Assembly: GCA_937860115.1 (NCBI GenBank)
Contig: CALMBI010000173.1
Coordinates: 1 to 16,936 of the forward strand
Reading direction: 5' to 3'
Length of the DNA stretch: 16,936 nucleotides
From: an uncultured Arcobacter sp.
Lineage (GTDB): Bacteria > Campylobacterota > Campylobacteria > Campylobacterales > Arcobacteraceae
Made by a program: the position numbers and the translations under genes. Within the stretch, counting starts at the first letter, position 1; each line of letters opens with the position of its first letter. Below are positions 7,018 through 15,203 of the stretch, piece by piece. The notes below the pieces were generated by a model. It searched no databases. It had not been told where the DNA came from and worked only from the letters and a program-made list of their open reading frames with translations.

Positions 7018-7398
7018 ATGAATATCGATATGCTTTATAGCAAAATCCACAGAGCAACTGTAACAGATGCAAATCTACACTATGTAGGATCTATCACTAT
7101 AGATGAAAACTTACTTGATGCAGCAAAGCTTCGAGTTGGCCAAAAAGTAGAGATAGTAAATATAGATAATGGTGAGAGATTTTCAACTTATACCATAAAA
7201 GGTAAAAGGGGAAGTAAAGATATGTGTCTTAATGGAGCAGCTGCTAGAAAAGTTCAAATTGGAGATAAGATTATCGTTATTGCTTATGCTTCATATACTG
7301 AAGATGATTTGAAAAATTATACACCAGTGGTGGTTCATGTAGATGGAGAAAATAATATCATTGATACTACAAATGAACTTCTTGGAAGTGATGTATAA
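7018..7398 (+). CDS. panD: Aspartate 1-decarboxylase precursor
   Basis: Decarboxylates L-aspartate to beta-alanine for pantothenate and coenzyme A. The 126-residue proenzyme cleaves itself between Gly24 and Ser25, visible in HYVGSITID, and the serine becomes the catalytic pyruvoyl group. Other conserved parts are KIHRATVTDANL at the N-terminus and CLNGAAARKVQIGD, followed by VIAYA. Length is that of the family (about 115-126). AAGGA lies five bases before the ATG. Its stop overlaps the start of ybaB as TAATG. No PanM/PanZ maturation factor is seen nearby. Confidence 0.98.
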   Translation: MNIDMLYSKIHRATVTDANLHYVGSITIDENLLDAAKLRVGQKVEIVNIDNGERFSTYTIKGKRGSKDMCLNGAAARKVQIGDKIIVIAYASYTEDDLKNYTPVVVHVDGENNIIDTTNELLGSDV

Positions 7399-7703
7399 TG
7401 ATGGATTTTAAAAATATGAATCTTGGCGATCTTATGGGTCAAGTTCAAAATATGGCTGAAAAAGCAAAAGAAGATGGTGCCAAAACTATTTTTACATCTA
7501 AAATGGGTGGTGGAATGATCGAGCTCTCTATCAATGGAAATAGTGAGGTGATTGATCTTAAAATTGATGACTCTCTTATGGATGATAAAGATTCATTAAA
7601 AATACTTCTTATTAGTGCAATGAACGATGTAATCAAACAAGCAGATGAAAGTAAAAAAACTATGGCACTCAATATGATGGGTGGACTCAATTTATTTAAA
7701 TAG
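7398..7703 (+). CDS. YbaB/EbfC nucleoid-associated protein
   Basis: A 101-residue member of the YbaB/EbfC family, small dimeric DNA-binding proteins associated with the nucleoid. It has the family layout: a helical N-terminus with many methionines (LGDLMGQVQNMAEKAKED), a beta-sheet with GGGMIELSINGNSEVIDLKID, and a C-terminal helix with DVIKQADESKK. The first ATG overlaps the panD stop; a second ATG follows directly at 7401. There is no recR or dnaX next to it, unlike in many other phyla. Confidence 0.93.
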   Translation: MMDFKNMNLGDLMGQVQNMAEKAKEDGAKTIFTSKMGGGMIELSINGNSEVIDLKIDDSLMDDKDSLKILLISAMNDVIKQADESKKTMALNMMGGLNLFK

Positions 7704-7710
7704 GACAACA

Positions 7711-8583
7711 ATGAAACAAAATGGAAAGTTAATCGATCAATTTGAAGAGTATCTTTTAGATCATCTTCCAGTTTCAAAAACTTTCCATCCTATTTTTGAA
7801 GATGCTTTGGGGGAGATGCTTAAAGCTGGTGGAAAAAGATTTCGACCTATCCTTTTGCTTTCACTTGTACAAGGTATAAATCCACTTCTTATCCAAAATG
7901 CTATGCCTGTAGCACTTGCTATAGAATTTTTACATACCTATTCACTTATCCACGATGATCTTCCAGCGATGGATAATGCAGATCTTAGACGAGGTCATCC
8001 AACACTCCATAAAACTTTTGATGAAGTTACTGCTATCTTAGTAGGGGATGGACTCAATACGCATGCATTTAATATTTTAGCAAATGCTCCACTAAGCAGT
8101 GAAGTAAAAATTGAACTTATCAAAACTTTGAGTAGTGATGGTGGGATCGATGGAATGATTATTGGACAAGCTATCGATTGTTATTTTGAAAATCAAACAA
8201 TTGAGTTAGAAAAACTTGAGTATCTTCATATTCATAAAACAGCAAAACTTATAGCAAGTAGTCTGAAAATGGGTGCGATTATAGTTGGACTTAATCAAAA
8301 AGTGATAAATGATCTTTATAATTTTGGGATAGATATTGGTTTATTGTTTCAAATTCAAGATGATATTATTGATGAAACAGCTACGCAAGAGGAAGCTGGG
8401 AAAACAACTGCTAACGATGGAGCTAAAAATTCTTTTGTAAATCTTTTAGGACTAGATGGTGCTATTAAAAGTGCTAATGATCTAGCAAAAAAATGTGAAG
8501 ATAGTTTGAGTCAATTTGATGATTCAATTGCAAGTGCACTTACTTCTGTACTTAACAGCTACTTTTATAGACATAAAAAATAA
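7711..8583 (+). CDS. ispA: Polyprenyl diphosphate synthase, farnesyl diphosphate synthase type
   Basis: Condenses isopentenyl diphosphate with allylic diphosphates to make farnesyl (or geranylgeranyl) diphosphate, the precursor of undecaprenyl carrier and quinone tails. The 290-residue protein shows GKRFRP at 41-46, the first Asp-rich motif HDDLPAMDNADLRRG with Asp 82, 83 and 88 (the four-residue spacing of bacterial FPP synthases), and the second motif QIQDDIIDETA with Asp 217, 218 and 221, followed by GKTTAND. The frame is open to a GTG at 7681, but the ATG at 7711 has AGGA five bases upstream and begins where family members do. The ybaB stop lies inside that binding site, so the two are coupled. 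Product chain length cannot be read with certainty. Confidence 0.95.
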   Translation: MKQNGKLIDQFEEYLLDHLPVSKTFHPIFEDALGEMLKAGGKRFRPILLLSLVQGINPLLIQNAMPVALAIEFLHTYSLIHDDLPAMDNADLRRGHPTLHKTFDEVTAILVGDGLNTHAFNILANAPLSSEVKIELIKTLSSDGGIDGMIIGQAIDCYFENQTIELEKLEYLHIHKTAKLIASSLKMGAIIVGLNQKVINDLYNFGIDIGLLFQIQDDIIDETATQEEAGKTTANDGAKNSFVNLLGLDGAIKSANDLAKKCEDSLSQFDDSIASALTSVLNSYFYRHKK

Positions 8584-8603
8584 TCTTTTTTAAAAATACT
8601 TTG

Positions 8604-8609
8604 TATAAT
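8604..8609 (+). promoter_or_regulatory. -10 box of the phosphate transporter operon
   Basis: TTTGTATAATTGC contains a consensus TATAAT 33 bases before the ATG at 8643. No -35 is evident. The expected start, near 8616, falls inside a 14-base dyad. Confidence 0.6.
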
Positions 8610-8623
8610 TGCACATGAGTGCA
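8610..8623. promoter_or_regulatory. Dyad over the PiT transcription start
   Basis: TGCAC and GTGCA flank ATGA, a 5-base inverted repeat centred near the predicted transcription start. It could be an operator or a small leader hairpin. It is not a Pho box of the E. coli type. Confidence 0.3.
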
Positions 8624-8642
8624 TTTATAGTTAAGGATCCAA

Positions 8643-9683
8643 ATGGATATTGTTTTTATACTACTTTTTATAACTATTTTTTGTGTAGCACTTTTTGATT
8701 TTACAAACGGATTTCATGATGCAGCTGATATGGTTGCTACTGCAATAGCATCTCGTGCTATGACACCTACATCGGCAATTTTAATTGTTACACTTTTTAC
8801 TTTTATTGCTCCATTTTTGATAGGTCTTACAGTTGCTGATACAATAGGAACTTTTGTAGATATTTCTGGAATTCCAATAATAGAAGCCCAAAGTATTGTT
8901 CTAGGTGGTATTCTTTCAGCAATTACATATAATCTTGTTACTTGGAAATATGGTTTGCCTACATCTTCATCAAATGCACTTATAGGCGGCCTTATAGGTG
9001 CAGGATTGTATGGAATAGGAAATCATTCTATTCATTGGGGATGGGAAGCTTTTATAAATGGTGATCTAGAAGGGGTAATGAAAATTATTGTAGGATTGTT
9101 TTTTTCGCCAATTGCAGGATTTGTAGTTGGATTTTTACTTATGAAATTGTTTATGAAGCTTTTTAGTAGGTTGACATTTAAAAGTCGTAAATTTTTTATT
9201 TGGAGTCAGTACTTAAGTATATCTTGGCTAGGATTTTCTCATGGCGCTAATGATGCACAAAAAGGGATGGGGATAATAGCTATGATCCTTTTTGCAAGTG
9301 GATATACATCTCATTTTAGCGTTCCAGATTGGGTGATTATTTTATGTGCAAGTTCTATTACGATTGGAACACTTTTTGGCGGATGGAGTATAATAAAAAC
9401 ATTAGGGTATGAGATTATCAAAGTAAAACTGATCCACTCTTTTACAGACCAAATAGGCTCGGCATTTATTAACTCTTTTGCCACTTCAATAGGTGCACCA
9501 ACATCTACCACTCAAGTAGTAACCGCAACTTTAATAGGTATTGGTGGAGCTGAAAAACCAAAACATGTTAGGTGGAAAGTAGCATTTAAAATTGTAAGTA
9601 ATTGGTTTACAAATATTCCTATTTCTATAGGATTAGGTGCTCTTTACACAATGATTTTGATAACAATTTTGAGCCAAGGATAA
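8643..9683 (+). CDS. PiT-family inorganic phosphate permease
   Basis: Inner-membrane cation-coupled phosphate transporter of 346 residues with about ten hydrophobic segments. Both inverted family signatures are present: NGFHDAADMVATAIASRAM from residue 22, and GFSHGANDAQKGMG from 197. The paired loop motifs GLPTSSSNALIG (104-115) and GAPTSTTQVVTATL near 283 are also intact. The first signature has Asp where many relatives have Asn (HDAAD against HDTAN). The length is short compared with E. coli PitA (499), as in other compact bacterial PiT proteins with a reduced central loop. AAGGA lies five bases upstream of the ATG. The DUF47 gene follows after three bases, the usual pairing for this family. 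Sulfate transport is a less likely alternative. Confidence 0.95.
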   Translation: MDIVFILLFITIFCVALFDFTNGFHDAADMVATAIASRAMTPTSAILIVTLFTFIAPFLIGLTVADTIGTFVDISGIPIIEAQSIVLGGILSAITYNLVTWKYGLPTSSSNALIGGLIGAGLYGIGNHSIHWGWEAFINGDLEGVMKIIVGLFFSPIAGFVVGFLLMKLFMKLFSRLTFKSRKFFIWSQYLSISWLGFSHGANDAQKGMGIIAMILFASGYTSHFSVPDWVIILCASSITIGTLFGGWSIIKTLGYEIIKVKLIHSFTDQIGSAFINSFATSIGAPTSTTQVVTATLIGIGGAEKPKHVRWKVAFKIVSNWFTNIPISIGLGALYTMILITILSQG

Positions 9684-9686
9684 ACG

Positions 9687-10316
9687 ATGGATATAAAATC
9701 ACTTTTTAAAAAATATATAGTTCCACATGAGATAAATTTTGTTTCAATGTTACAACAGCAAGCTATTGCGATCGATCATATGATAGAGGATCTATCAAGT
9801 TGTTTTATAGAAGCAAATCAACTCTCATGCGATGCAATTATGGAGGATGTTCATAATACGAAAAATATAAAAGAAACTAATATGAAACAACTTTTAAATG
9901 CTTTTATTACACCAATTGATAGAGAGTCTATCTATAGAACTATCACAGGACTTGATGCTATCTCTATCTCTGTAAAACATTTTGTGCAAGAAACAAAAGC
10001 ATATAAAATTCATGAATTATCTCAATATAGAAAGTTATTTAGATATATAAAAAAAGGGAGTAAAAAACTTAAATTAGGTTTTGAAGCACTTGATAAAAAT
10101 GATCATTTTGAAGTTGCAAAACTAGCAGATGAGGTGAGAAAAATAACAGATAAAATATCACAAGAGTACATAAAACAGATGGTAAAACTTGCACAATTAA
10201 AAGATGTTAGTTATATGTTTAAGCATAGAGAGATATTATTTCAACTCAAGCAGATTGGAAATCATCTTCATAATGCAGCAAATACTTTAGAAGATATCGT
10301 TATCAAAATGGATTAA
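9687..10316 (+). CDS. DUF47 (PhoU-like) accessory protein of the phosphate transporter
   Basis: A 209-residue, largely helical cytosolic protein of the DUF47/TIGR00153 family, distantly related to PhoU. Such genes nearly always sit beside PiT transporters and are thought to control them. Visible family traits are the N-terminal FKKYIVPHEINFVSMLQQQA, repeated D/E-rich helices, and the ending IGNHLHNAANTLEDIVIKM. It is three bases downstream of the transporter, with the ribosome site (CAAGGA) inside the end of that gene, so both are co-translated. The last base of its stop codon is also the first base of the inverted repeat that begins the element at 10316, so the element lies exactly against an intact gene. 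Confidence 0.9.
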   Translation: MDIKSLFKKYIVPHEINFVSMLQQQAIAIDHMIEDLSSCFIEANQLSCDAIMEDVHNTKNIKETNMKQLLNAFITPIDRESIYRTITGLDAISISVKHFVQETKAYKIHELSQYRKLFRYIKKGSKKLKLGFEALDKNDHFEVAKLADEVRKITDKISQEYIKQMVKLAQLKDVSYMFKHREILFQLKQIGNHLHNAANTLEDIVIKMD

Positions 10317-10343
10317 TAAGTATCTCCAACAAATAAATCTCTA
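10316..10343 (+). repeat. Left terminal inverted repeat
   Basis: 28 bases, perfectly complementary to 10541-10568. It starts at the last base of the DUF47 stop codon. Confidence 0.93.
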
Positions 10344-10540
10344 AAAAGTAGTTTTAGAGCTGTTCTAATACGATGAAAAAAATTGAAGGAATACACTGTA
10401 TTTCAAAATTTTTTGAAGAAGTAGTAGGATAGCTATAAGACTATATCTAAGCACTATTACTGCTTCAAAGATATTTCAATTTACACTAGTAAATTTTTAT
10501 ATCTTTTCATTGTACTAGTACTCATTTATAGCCTCTTTTA

Positions 10541-10568
10541 TAGAGATTTATTTGTTGGAGATACTTAT
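10541..10568 (-). repeat. Right terminal inverted repeat
   Basis: 28 bases, the reverse complement of 10316-10343. On the plus strand its outer part supplies GGAG, six bases and then the AT of an ATG (10567-10569), so an insertion of this repeat could provide a ready-made translation start to whatever lies beyond. Confidence 0.93.
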
Positions 10569-10666
10569 GTACAAATTTCTTTGAAGTTATTGGAAGTTTT
10601 ATATTAATTGGAGTTATTTCGATAGGTTTATTAAAAAAGAGATACTATGTCAGAGTAGAAAAGTGA
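10567..10666 (+). pseudogene. Possible frameshifted small membrane-peptide gene
   Basis: ATG at 10567 has GGAG six bases upstream but reads only MYKFL before TGA. Moving by +1 near 10576 opens a frame to 10666 that reads FFEVIGSFILIGVISIG, then LLKKRYYVRVEK: one hydrophobic helix followed by a basic tail. Without the shift this frame has no start codon. It may be the remains of a small membrane protein, or the C-terminal tail of a larger one lost when the neighbouring element inserted. It resembles the 35-residue peptide after ileS in layout (F-x-x-IG, a GV pair, then L-x-K). It is short enough to be chance. Confidence 0.25.
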
Positions 10667-10676
10667 AATTGGACTC

Positions 10677-10698
10677 TTAATCAATATTTAATCGATTA
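10677..10698. promoter_or_regulatory. Repeat and palindrome in the gltB -35 region
   Basis: TTAATCAAT (10677-10685) and TTAATCGAT (10688-10696) are near-identical direct repeats 11 bases apart, about one helical turn. The second overlaps the perfect 10-base palindrome TAATCGATTA (10689-10698), centred about 35 bases before the expected gltB start. This is a plausible site for a nitrogen-control regulator, but A+T-rich DNA produces such patterns easily. Confidence 0.3.
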
Positions 10699-10716
10699 TT
10701 AGGTAAATTCCGCGAC

Positions 10717-10724
10717 TATAAAAT
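10717..10724 (+). promoter_or_regulatory. -10 region of gltBD
   Basis: TATAAAAT follows ccgcgac, 42 bases before the ATG of gltB, with no clear -35 box. An alternative -10 is TATTAT at 10727-10732. The separate promoter agrees with gltBD being its own unit. Confidence 0.4.
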
Positions 10725-10765
10725 AATATTATGTAAGTATTAAATTTTACAAAAAAGGGAAGCAA

Positions 10766-13700
10766 ATGAGTTGTAATTTAGATAAATTAACTTCTTTTAA
10801 AGATAACTGTGGATTTGGACTTGTAGCACATCTTAAAAACAAAGCTACACATCAAAACCTCGAAGATGCAATCACATCTCTTGAAAGAATGATGCACAGA
10901 GGAGCTGTTGCAGCAGATGGTAAAAGTGGTGATGGAAGTGGATTGTTACTTTCTATGCCAGATGCTTTTATGCGAAAAATTGCTCTGGAAAAAGGAATTG
11001 ATCTTCCAAAAGTATATGGGGTTGCTTTTGTATTCGCAAAAGATGATAGTCAATTTGCAATATTTAGACAATATTGTGAAAAGAACGATTTAAAAGTTGT
11101 ACTGAATAGGGAAGTGCCAGTTGATACAGAGGCTCTTGGAAAACAAGCATTATCTATTCTTCCTAAAATGTTACAAGTTTTTGTTGTACCAAGTAGCATT
11201 GTTTCTACCAAAAGATTCGAAGCCATGATGTATCTTGCTAGAAAAGAAGCAGAACATCATTTAAAAGATGAAGAAGATTTCTATATCCCAACATTTTCAA
11301 GTAAGGTAATCGCATACAAAGGTCTTGTGATGCCTACAACTATTAAGCAATTTTATCTAGATCTTAACGATAAAGATTTTGCTATTTCATTTGCACTCTT
11401 TCACCAAAGATTTTCAACAAATACACTTCCAAAATGGAGACTTGCTCAGCCATTTAGAGGGATTGCGCATAATGGTGAGATCAACTCAATTGAAGCAAAT
11501 AGATTTAATGTAGAAGTGAAAACTGAAGCTATCAAATCAAATGTATTTACAAAAGAGGAACTTGAGAGAATTTTCCCTATTCTTCAAAGTGTAGGAAGTG
11601 ACTCAGCTTCTTTGGATAATATGTTTGAATTCTTAATGGTAAATGGTATGGATTTCTTTAAAGCAGCACGTGCTATGGTACCAGCTCCTTGGCAAAATTC
11701 ACCATATATGGATAGTGAACTTAGAGCTTATTATGAGTATAACTCAATTAGATTTGAAGCGTGGGATGGGCCAGCTGCTGTATCGTTAACTGATGGTAGA
11801 TATATTGGATGTCTTATCGATAGAAATGGTCTAAGACCATCAAAATATTTTGTAACAAAAGATGATAGATTATTTATTACAAGTGAGTATGGAACTGTAC
11901 TTATCGAAGATGAACAAATTATTGATAGAGGAAGATTACAAAGTGGTGAGATGATCGCTATGGATCTCAAACATGGTAAGATTTTAAAAAATGATGATAT
12001 CAATAACTATTTAAAATCTACTCAAAACTATGAAAAATGGCTTTCAAATAATGTAAAATATATCTTAGAACATGTTGATCAAACATTTGCTGATCTTGAA
12101 GATTATCAACCTGAAAATCTTACAAATATTCAAAAATATGCAAATATAACTTATGAAACATTAGATCAAATGATTATTCCTATGGCAAATGATGGGAAAG
12201 AACCAACAGGATCAATGGGTGATGATACACCACTTTCATGTTTTTCAACTACTAGTAGAAATTTTACTGATTTCTTTAGACAAAAATTTGCACAAGTAAC
12301 AAACCCACCAATCGATCCATATAGAGAAAAGATTGTTATGAGTTTAAATACTGGTATTGGTATGACTTACAATGTTTTGGATGAAACAGAAGGAAATGCA
12401 AAAAGAATCAAACTTGTAAGCCCTATCATTATGAAAGAAAAGCTGGATGCTATTTTAAGTTTTGGTGATCAAAATCATGAAAACTTTGATGCTTGTTTTA
12501 AAAATAAATCATTCTCAACTGGATTTAAAAGTGGATTAAAAGATGCAATGGTAAATCTTTATGCTCAAATTAAAGATGCAGTACAAAATGAAGCTGTAAG
12601 AGTTATTGTACTTGATGATAGAGGACTTTCAAGTGATACTAAAATTATCCCAATTGCTATGGCTGTTGGTTATATCAATAGTAACTTAAAAGCGGATGGA
12701 CTTAGAAGTAAGACATCGATTATCGCTGTAACAAGTGAGATTTACGATCCACATAGTTCAGCTGTTTTATTTGCATTTGGTACCTCTTTAATCTACCCAT
12801 ATATGATGTACGCTTCAATAGTAAGTTATTATGAAAGAAAAAATCTATCAACATATGAATTACAATACAAATTAAAAAATTCTGTAAAAGCGATTGGAGC
12901 TGGAATTTTAAAAATCATGTCAAAAATGGGTATCTCGACAATGGCAAGCTATAGAAACTCTTCATTGTTTGACATTATTGGACTTAGTGATGAGATTTGT
13001 GAGGATTGTTTTCCACATGCATCAAATGATTTGAGTGGTCTTACATATGATGATATCGAAGCTAGAATCGATGCAGCACACCAAAAAGCGTTTTTTGATG
13101 ATAAAACAATGTTCCCACTTGAAATGGGTGGATTTTACAAATATATCGATGGTGGTGAATACCACGATTATGGTCCAGCTATCACAAAAGCAATGCATGA
13201 TAAAAATGCAGTAGATAATAAAAATGCAAGTGATTTTGCTGAACTCAAAAAACTTATTGAGGGAAGAGATAAAAAGTTTATTAGGGACTTTTTAGAATTC
13301 AAAAGTGATAGAAGTGCTATCGCACTAGATAAAGTAGAACCAAAAGAATCGATTTTTAAAAGATTTGCAAGTGCGGCAATGTCATGTGGATCTATCTCTA
13401 TTGAAGCTCACGAAGCGATTGCTGTGGCTATGAATACAATTGGTGCTCAAAGTAACTGTGGAGAGGGTGGAGAAGATGCTGAGAGATTTAACACTATTAA
13501 AAACTCTAAGATCAAACAAGTTGCATCAGGAAGATTTGGTGTAACTCCAGGATACTTGGTAAATTGTGAAGAGCTTCAAATCAAACTAGCACAAGGTGCA
13601 AAACCAGGTGAAGGTGGACAATTACCAGGATCAAAAGTAACTCCAATGATCGCTAAATTAAGACATACAACTCCAGGTGTTACTCTTATTTCGCCTCCTC

Positions 13701-15202
13701 CACATCACGATATTTATAGTATTGAAGATTTAGCACAATTAATTTTCGATCTTAAACAGATCAATCCACAAGCTTCAATCGCTGTAAAACTTGTATCATC
13801 TATTGGTGTAGGAACAATTGCTGCAGGTGTAGCAAAAGCGTATGCTGATAAGATTATCATTAGTGGAAGTGATGGTGGAACAGGTGCAGCACCACTTACA
13901 TCTATCAAACATACAGGAAATCCTTGGGAGATGGGGCTTTCTGAAGCACACAACGCTCTTAAAGCAAATCACTTAAGAGGTCAAGTACATCTTCAAACAG
14001 ATGGTGGACTAAAAACTGGTATTGATATCGTAAAAGCTGCAATGCTTGGAGCTGAGAGTTATGCATTTGGAACTTCTGCTTTAACTCTTCTTGGATGTAA
14101 AATTTTAAGAATCTGTCATACAAATAAATGTAGCGTTGGGGTTGCAACACAAGATGAAGATTTAAGAGCTAAATTTAGTGGTTCTGTTGAAAGATTAATC
14201 GCTTATTTTAACTTCTTAGCAGAAGATACAAGAGAGATTCTTGCTAGTTTAGGGTATGCAACTATTGAAGAGATTGTAGGTAGAAGTGATTTATTATCAG
14301 TTATTGATGATGAGTTTGCTAAAAAATTTGATTTCCAAAATATTTTAAGAAGACTTGATGGAGTTGATACTTGCCAAGTAGAAAAAAATGAGCCTTATGA
14401 TAAAAGTGAGCAATCACATGAGTTGTTAAAGCAAGTATTACCAACAATTGAAAATCCTTCAAAACCAATTGAAGTTTCTGCAAATATTTCAAACTTAAAT
14501 AGAAGTTTTGGAACTCTTACTTCAGGTGAGATTGCAAAAAGATATGGTGATGCTGGTCTTCCAGAGGGGACTATCACATATAACCTAAAAGGTGTAACAG
14601 GGCAATCTTTTGGAGCATTCTTAAGTAAAGGGATCACTTTAAATCTTGATGGTGTTGCAAATGACTATGTTGGAAAAGGGATGAATGGTGGAAAAATCAT
14701 CGTCAAACCTCACCTTCAAGGAAGTGAATATACAGGTGCAGGAAATACATGTCTTTATGGTGCAACTGGTGGAAAACTTTATGTTAGGGCAAGTGTTGGA
14801 GAGAGATTTGCTGTTAGAAACTCTGGTTGTATAGCAGTTGTTGAAGGTACAGGAGATAGTGCTTGTGAATATATGACAGGTGGTATTGTTGTTATTTTAG
14901 GAAGAACAGGTATCAACTTTGGTGCTGGAATGACAGGTGGGTTAGCATTTATTTATGATAAAAATAGAGAGTTCACTGATCATATGAATCAAGAGCTCAT
15001 TGAAGCGCTTAGAATTGATACAGATGAAACAGAATTGGAAAGAATCTATCTTCAAAAAACATTGAAGGATTATGTGAATGAAACAGATTCAGAGCAAGCA
15101 AAATATATTTTAAACAATTTTAGATCAGAAATAAGAAATTTCTGGATGGTAAAACCAAAAGATATGAAAGTTTTACCATTAAATCCAGACCAAGGGGATT
15201 AA
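10766..15202 (+). CDS. gltB: Glutamate synthase (NADPH-type), large subunit
   Basis: Transfers the amide group of glutamine to 2-oxoglutarate, giving two glutamates; it works with GltD in ammonium assimilation. At 1478 residues it is full length. The N-terminal amidotransferase has its nucleophile at Cys15 (DNCGFGLVAH), so a 14-residue propeptide must be removed. HNGEINSI (about residue 236) and LEDEQIIDRGRLQSGE-like stretches close that domain. The FMN synthase domain shows QSNCGEGGEDAERF, KPGEGGQLPG, SPPPHHDIYSIEDLAQLI and GSDGGTGAAPLTS (from 1034). Cys1111, Cys1117 and Cys1122 (C-x5-C-x4-C) bind the [3Fe-4S] cluster. The C-terminal GXGXG helix domain is present. The start has AAGGGA upstream. 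gltD follows after one base. Confidence 0.98.
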   Translation: MSCNLDKLTSFKDNCGFGLVAHLKNKATHQNLEDAITSLERMMHRGAVAADGKSGDGSGLLLSMPDAFMRKIALEKGIDLPKVYGVAFVFAKDDSQFAIFRQYCEKNDLKVVLNREVPVDTEALGKQALSILPKMLQVFVVPSSIVSTKRFEAMMYLARKEAEHHLKDEEDFYIPTFSSKVIAYKGLVMPTTIKQFYLDLNDKDFAISFALFHQRFSTNTLPKWRLAQPFRGIAHNGEINSIEANRFNVEVKTEAIKSNVFTKEELERIFPILQSVGSDSASLDNMFEFLMVNGMDFFKAARAMVPAPWQNSPYMDSELRAYYEYNSIRFEAWDGPAAVSLTDGRYIGCLIDRNGLRPSKYFVTKDDRLFITSEYGTVLIEDEQIIDRGRLQSGEMIAMDLKHGKILKNDDINNYLKSTQNYEKWLSNNVKYILEHVDQTFADLEDYQPENLTNIQKYANITYETLDQMIIPMANDGKEPTGSMGDDTPLSCFSTTSRNFTDFFRQKFAQVTNPPIDPYREKIVMSLNTGIGMTYNVLDETEGNAKRIKLVSPIIMKEKLDAILSFGDQNHENFDACFKNKSFSTGFKSGLKDAMVNLYAQIKDAVQNEAVRVIVLDDRGLSSDTKIIPIAMAVGYINSNLKADGLRSKTSIIAVTSEIYDPHSSAVLFAFGTSLIYPYMMYASIVSYYERKNLSTYELQYKLKNSVKAIGAGILKIMSKMGISTMASYRNSSLFDIIGLSDEICEDCFPHASNDLSGLTYDDIEARIDAAHQKAFFDDKTMFPLEMGGFYKYIDGGEYHDYGPAITKAMHDKNAVDNKNASDFAELKKLIEGRDKKFIRDFLEFKSDRSAIALDKVEPKESIFKRFASAAMSCGSISIEAHEAIAVAMNTIGAQSNCGEGGEDAERFNTIKNSKIKQVASGRFGVTPGYLVNCEELQIKLAQGAKPGEGGQLPGSKVTPMIAKLRHTTPGVTLISPPPHHDIYSIEDLAQLIFDLKQINPQASIAVKLVSSIGVGTIAAGVAKAYADKIIISGSDGGTGAAPLTSIKHTGNPWEMGLSEAHNALKANHLRGQVHLQTDGGLKTGIDIVKAAMLGAESYAFGTSALTLLGCKILRICHTNKCSVGVATQDEDLRAKFSGSVERLIAYFNFLAEDTREILASLGYATIEEIVGRSDLLSVIDDEFAKKFDFQNILRRLDGVDTCQVEKNEPYDKSEQSHELLKQVLPTIENPSKPIEVSANISNLNRSFGTLTSGEIAKRYGDAGLPEGTITYNLKGVTGQSFGAFLSKGITLNLDGVANDYVGKGMNGGKIIVKPHLQGSEYTGAGNTCLYGATGGKLYVRASVGERFAVRNSGCIAVVEGTGDSACEYMTGGIVVILGRTGINFGAGMTGGLAFIYDKNREFTDHMNQELIEALRIDTDETELERIYLQKTLKDYVNETDSEQAKYILNNFRSEIRNFWMVKPKDMKVLPLNPDQGD

Positions 15203-15203
15203 G

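Larger units (their letters stand above)
10316..10568. mobile_element. 253-base fold-back element (MITE-like) with 28-base terminal inverted repeats
   Basis: The ends 10316-10343 and 10541-10568 are perfect 28-base inverted repeats (outer part ATAAGTATCTCC, then AACAAATAAATCTCTA); with one mismatch they extend to 32. The interior is also a decayed palindrome: 10412-10427 pairs with 10454-10469 at 14 of 16 bases, and 10369-10378 with 10505-10514 at 9 of 10. All three symmetric pairs have nearly the same centre (10440.5 to 10442). There is no transposase or long frame. TA dinucleotides lie near both ends (10317-10318 and 10566-10567), compatible with insertion of the IS630/mariner type, but they are part of the palindrome and prove nothing. 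Alternatives are an inverted duplication or a long structured RNA. Confidence 0.65.

Noticed and set aside
7445..7777. 110-residue minus-strand frame across ybaB and ispA
   Set aside because: It is a shadow of two well-supported genes with no family resemblance of its own.
10351..10362. GTTTTAGAGCTG resembles the start of some type II CRISPR repeats
   Set aside because: It occurs once, no repeat-spacer pattern or cas gene is present, and it lies inside the inverted-repeat element.
10316..10568. Inverted repeats as an intrinsic terminator for the PiT-DUF47 operon
   Set aside because: The arms are separated by about 200 bases and are not followed by a run of T, so a classical terminator hairpin is unlikely, although pairing in RNA is possible.
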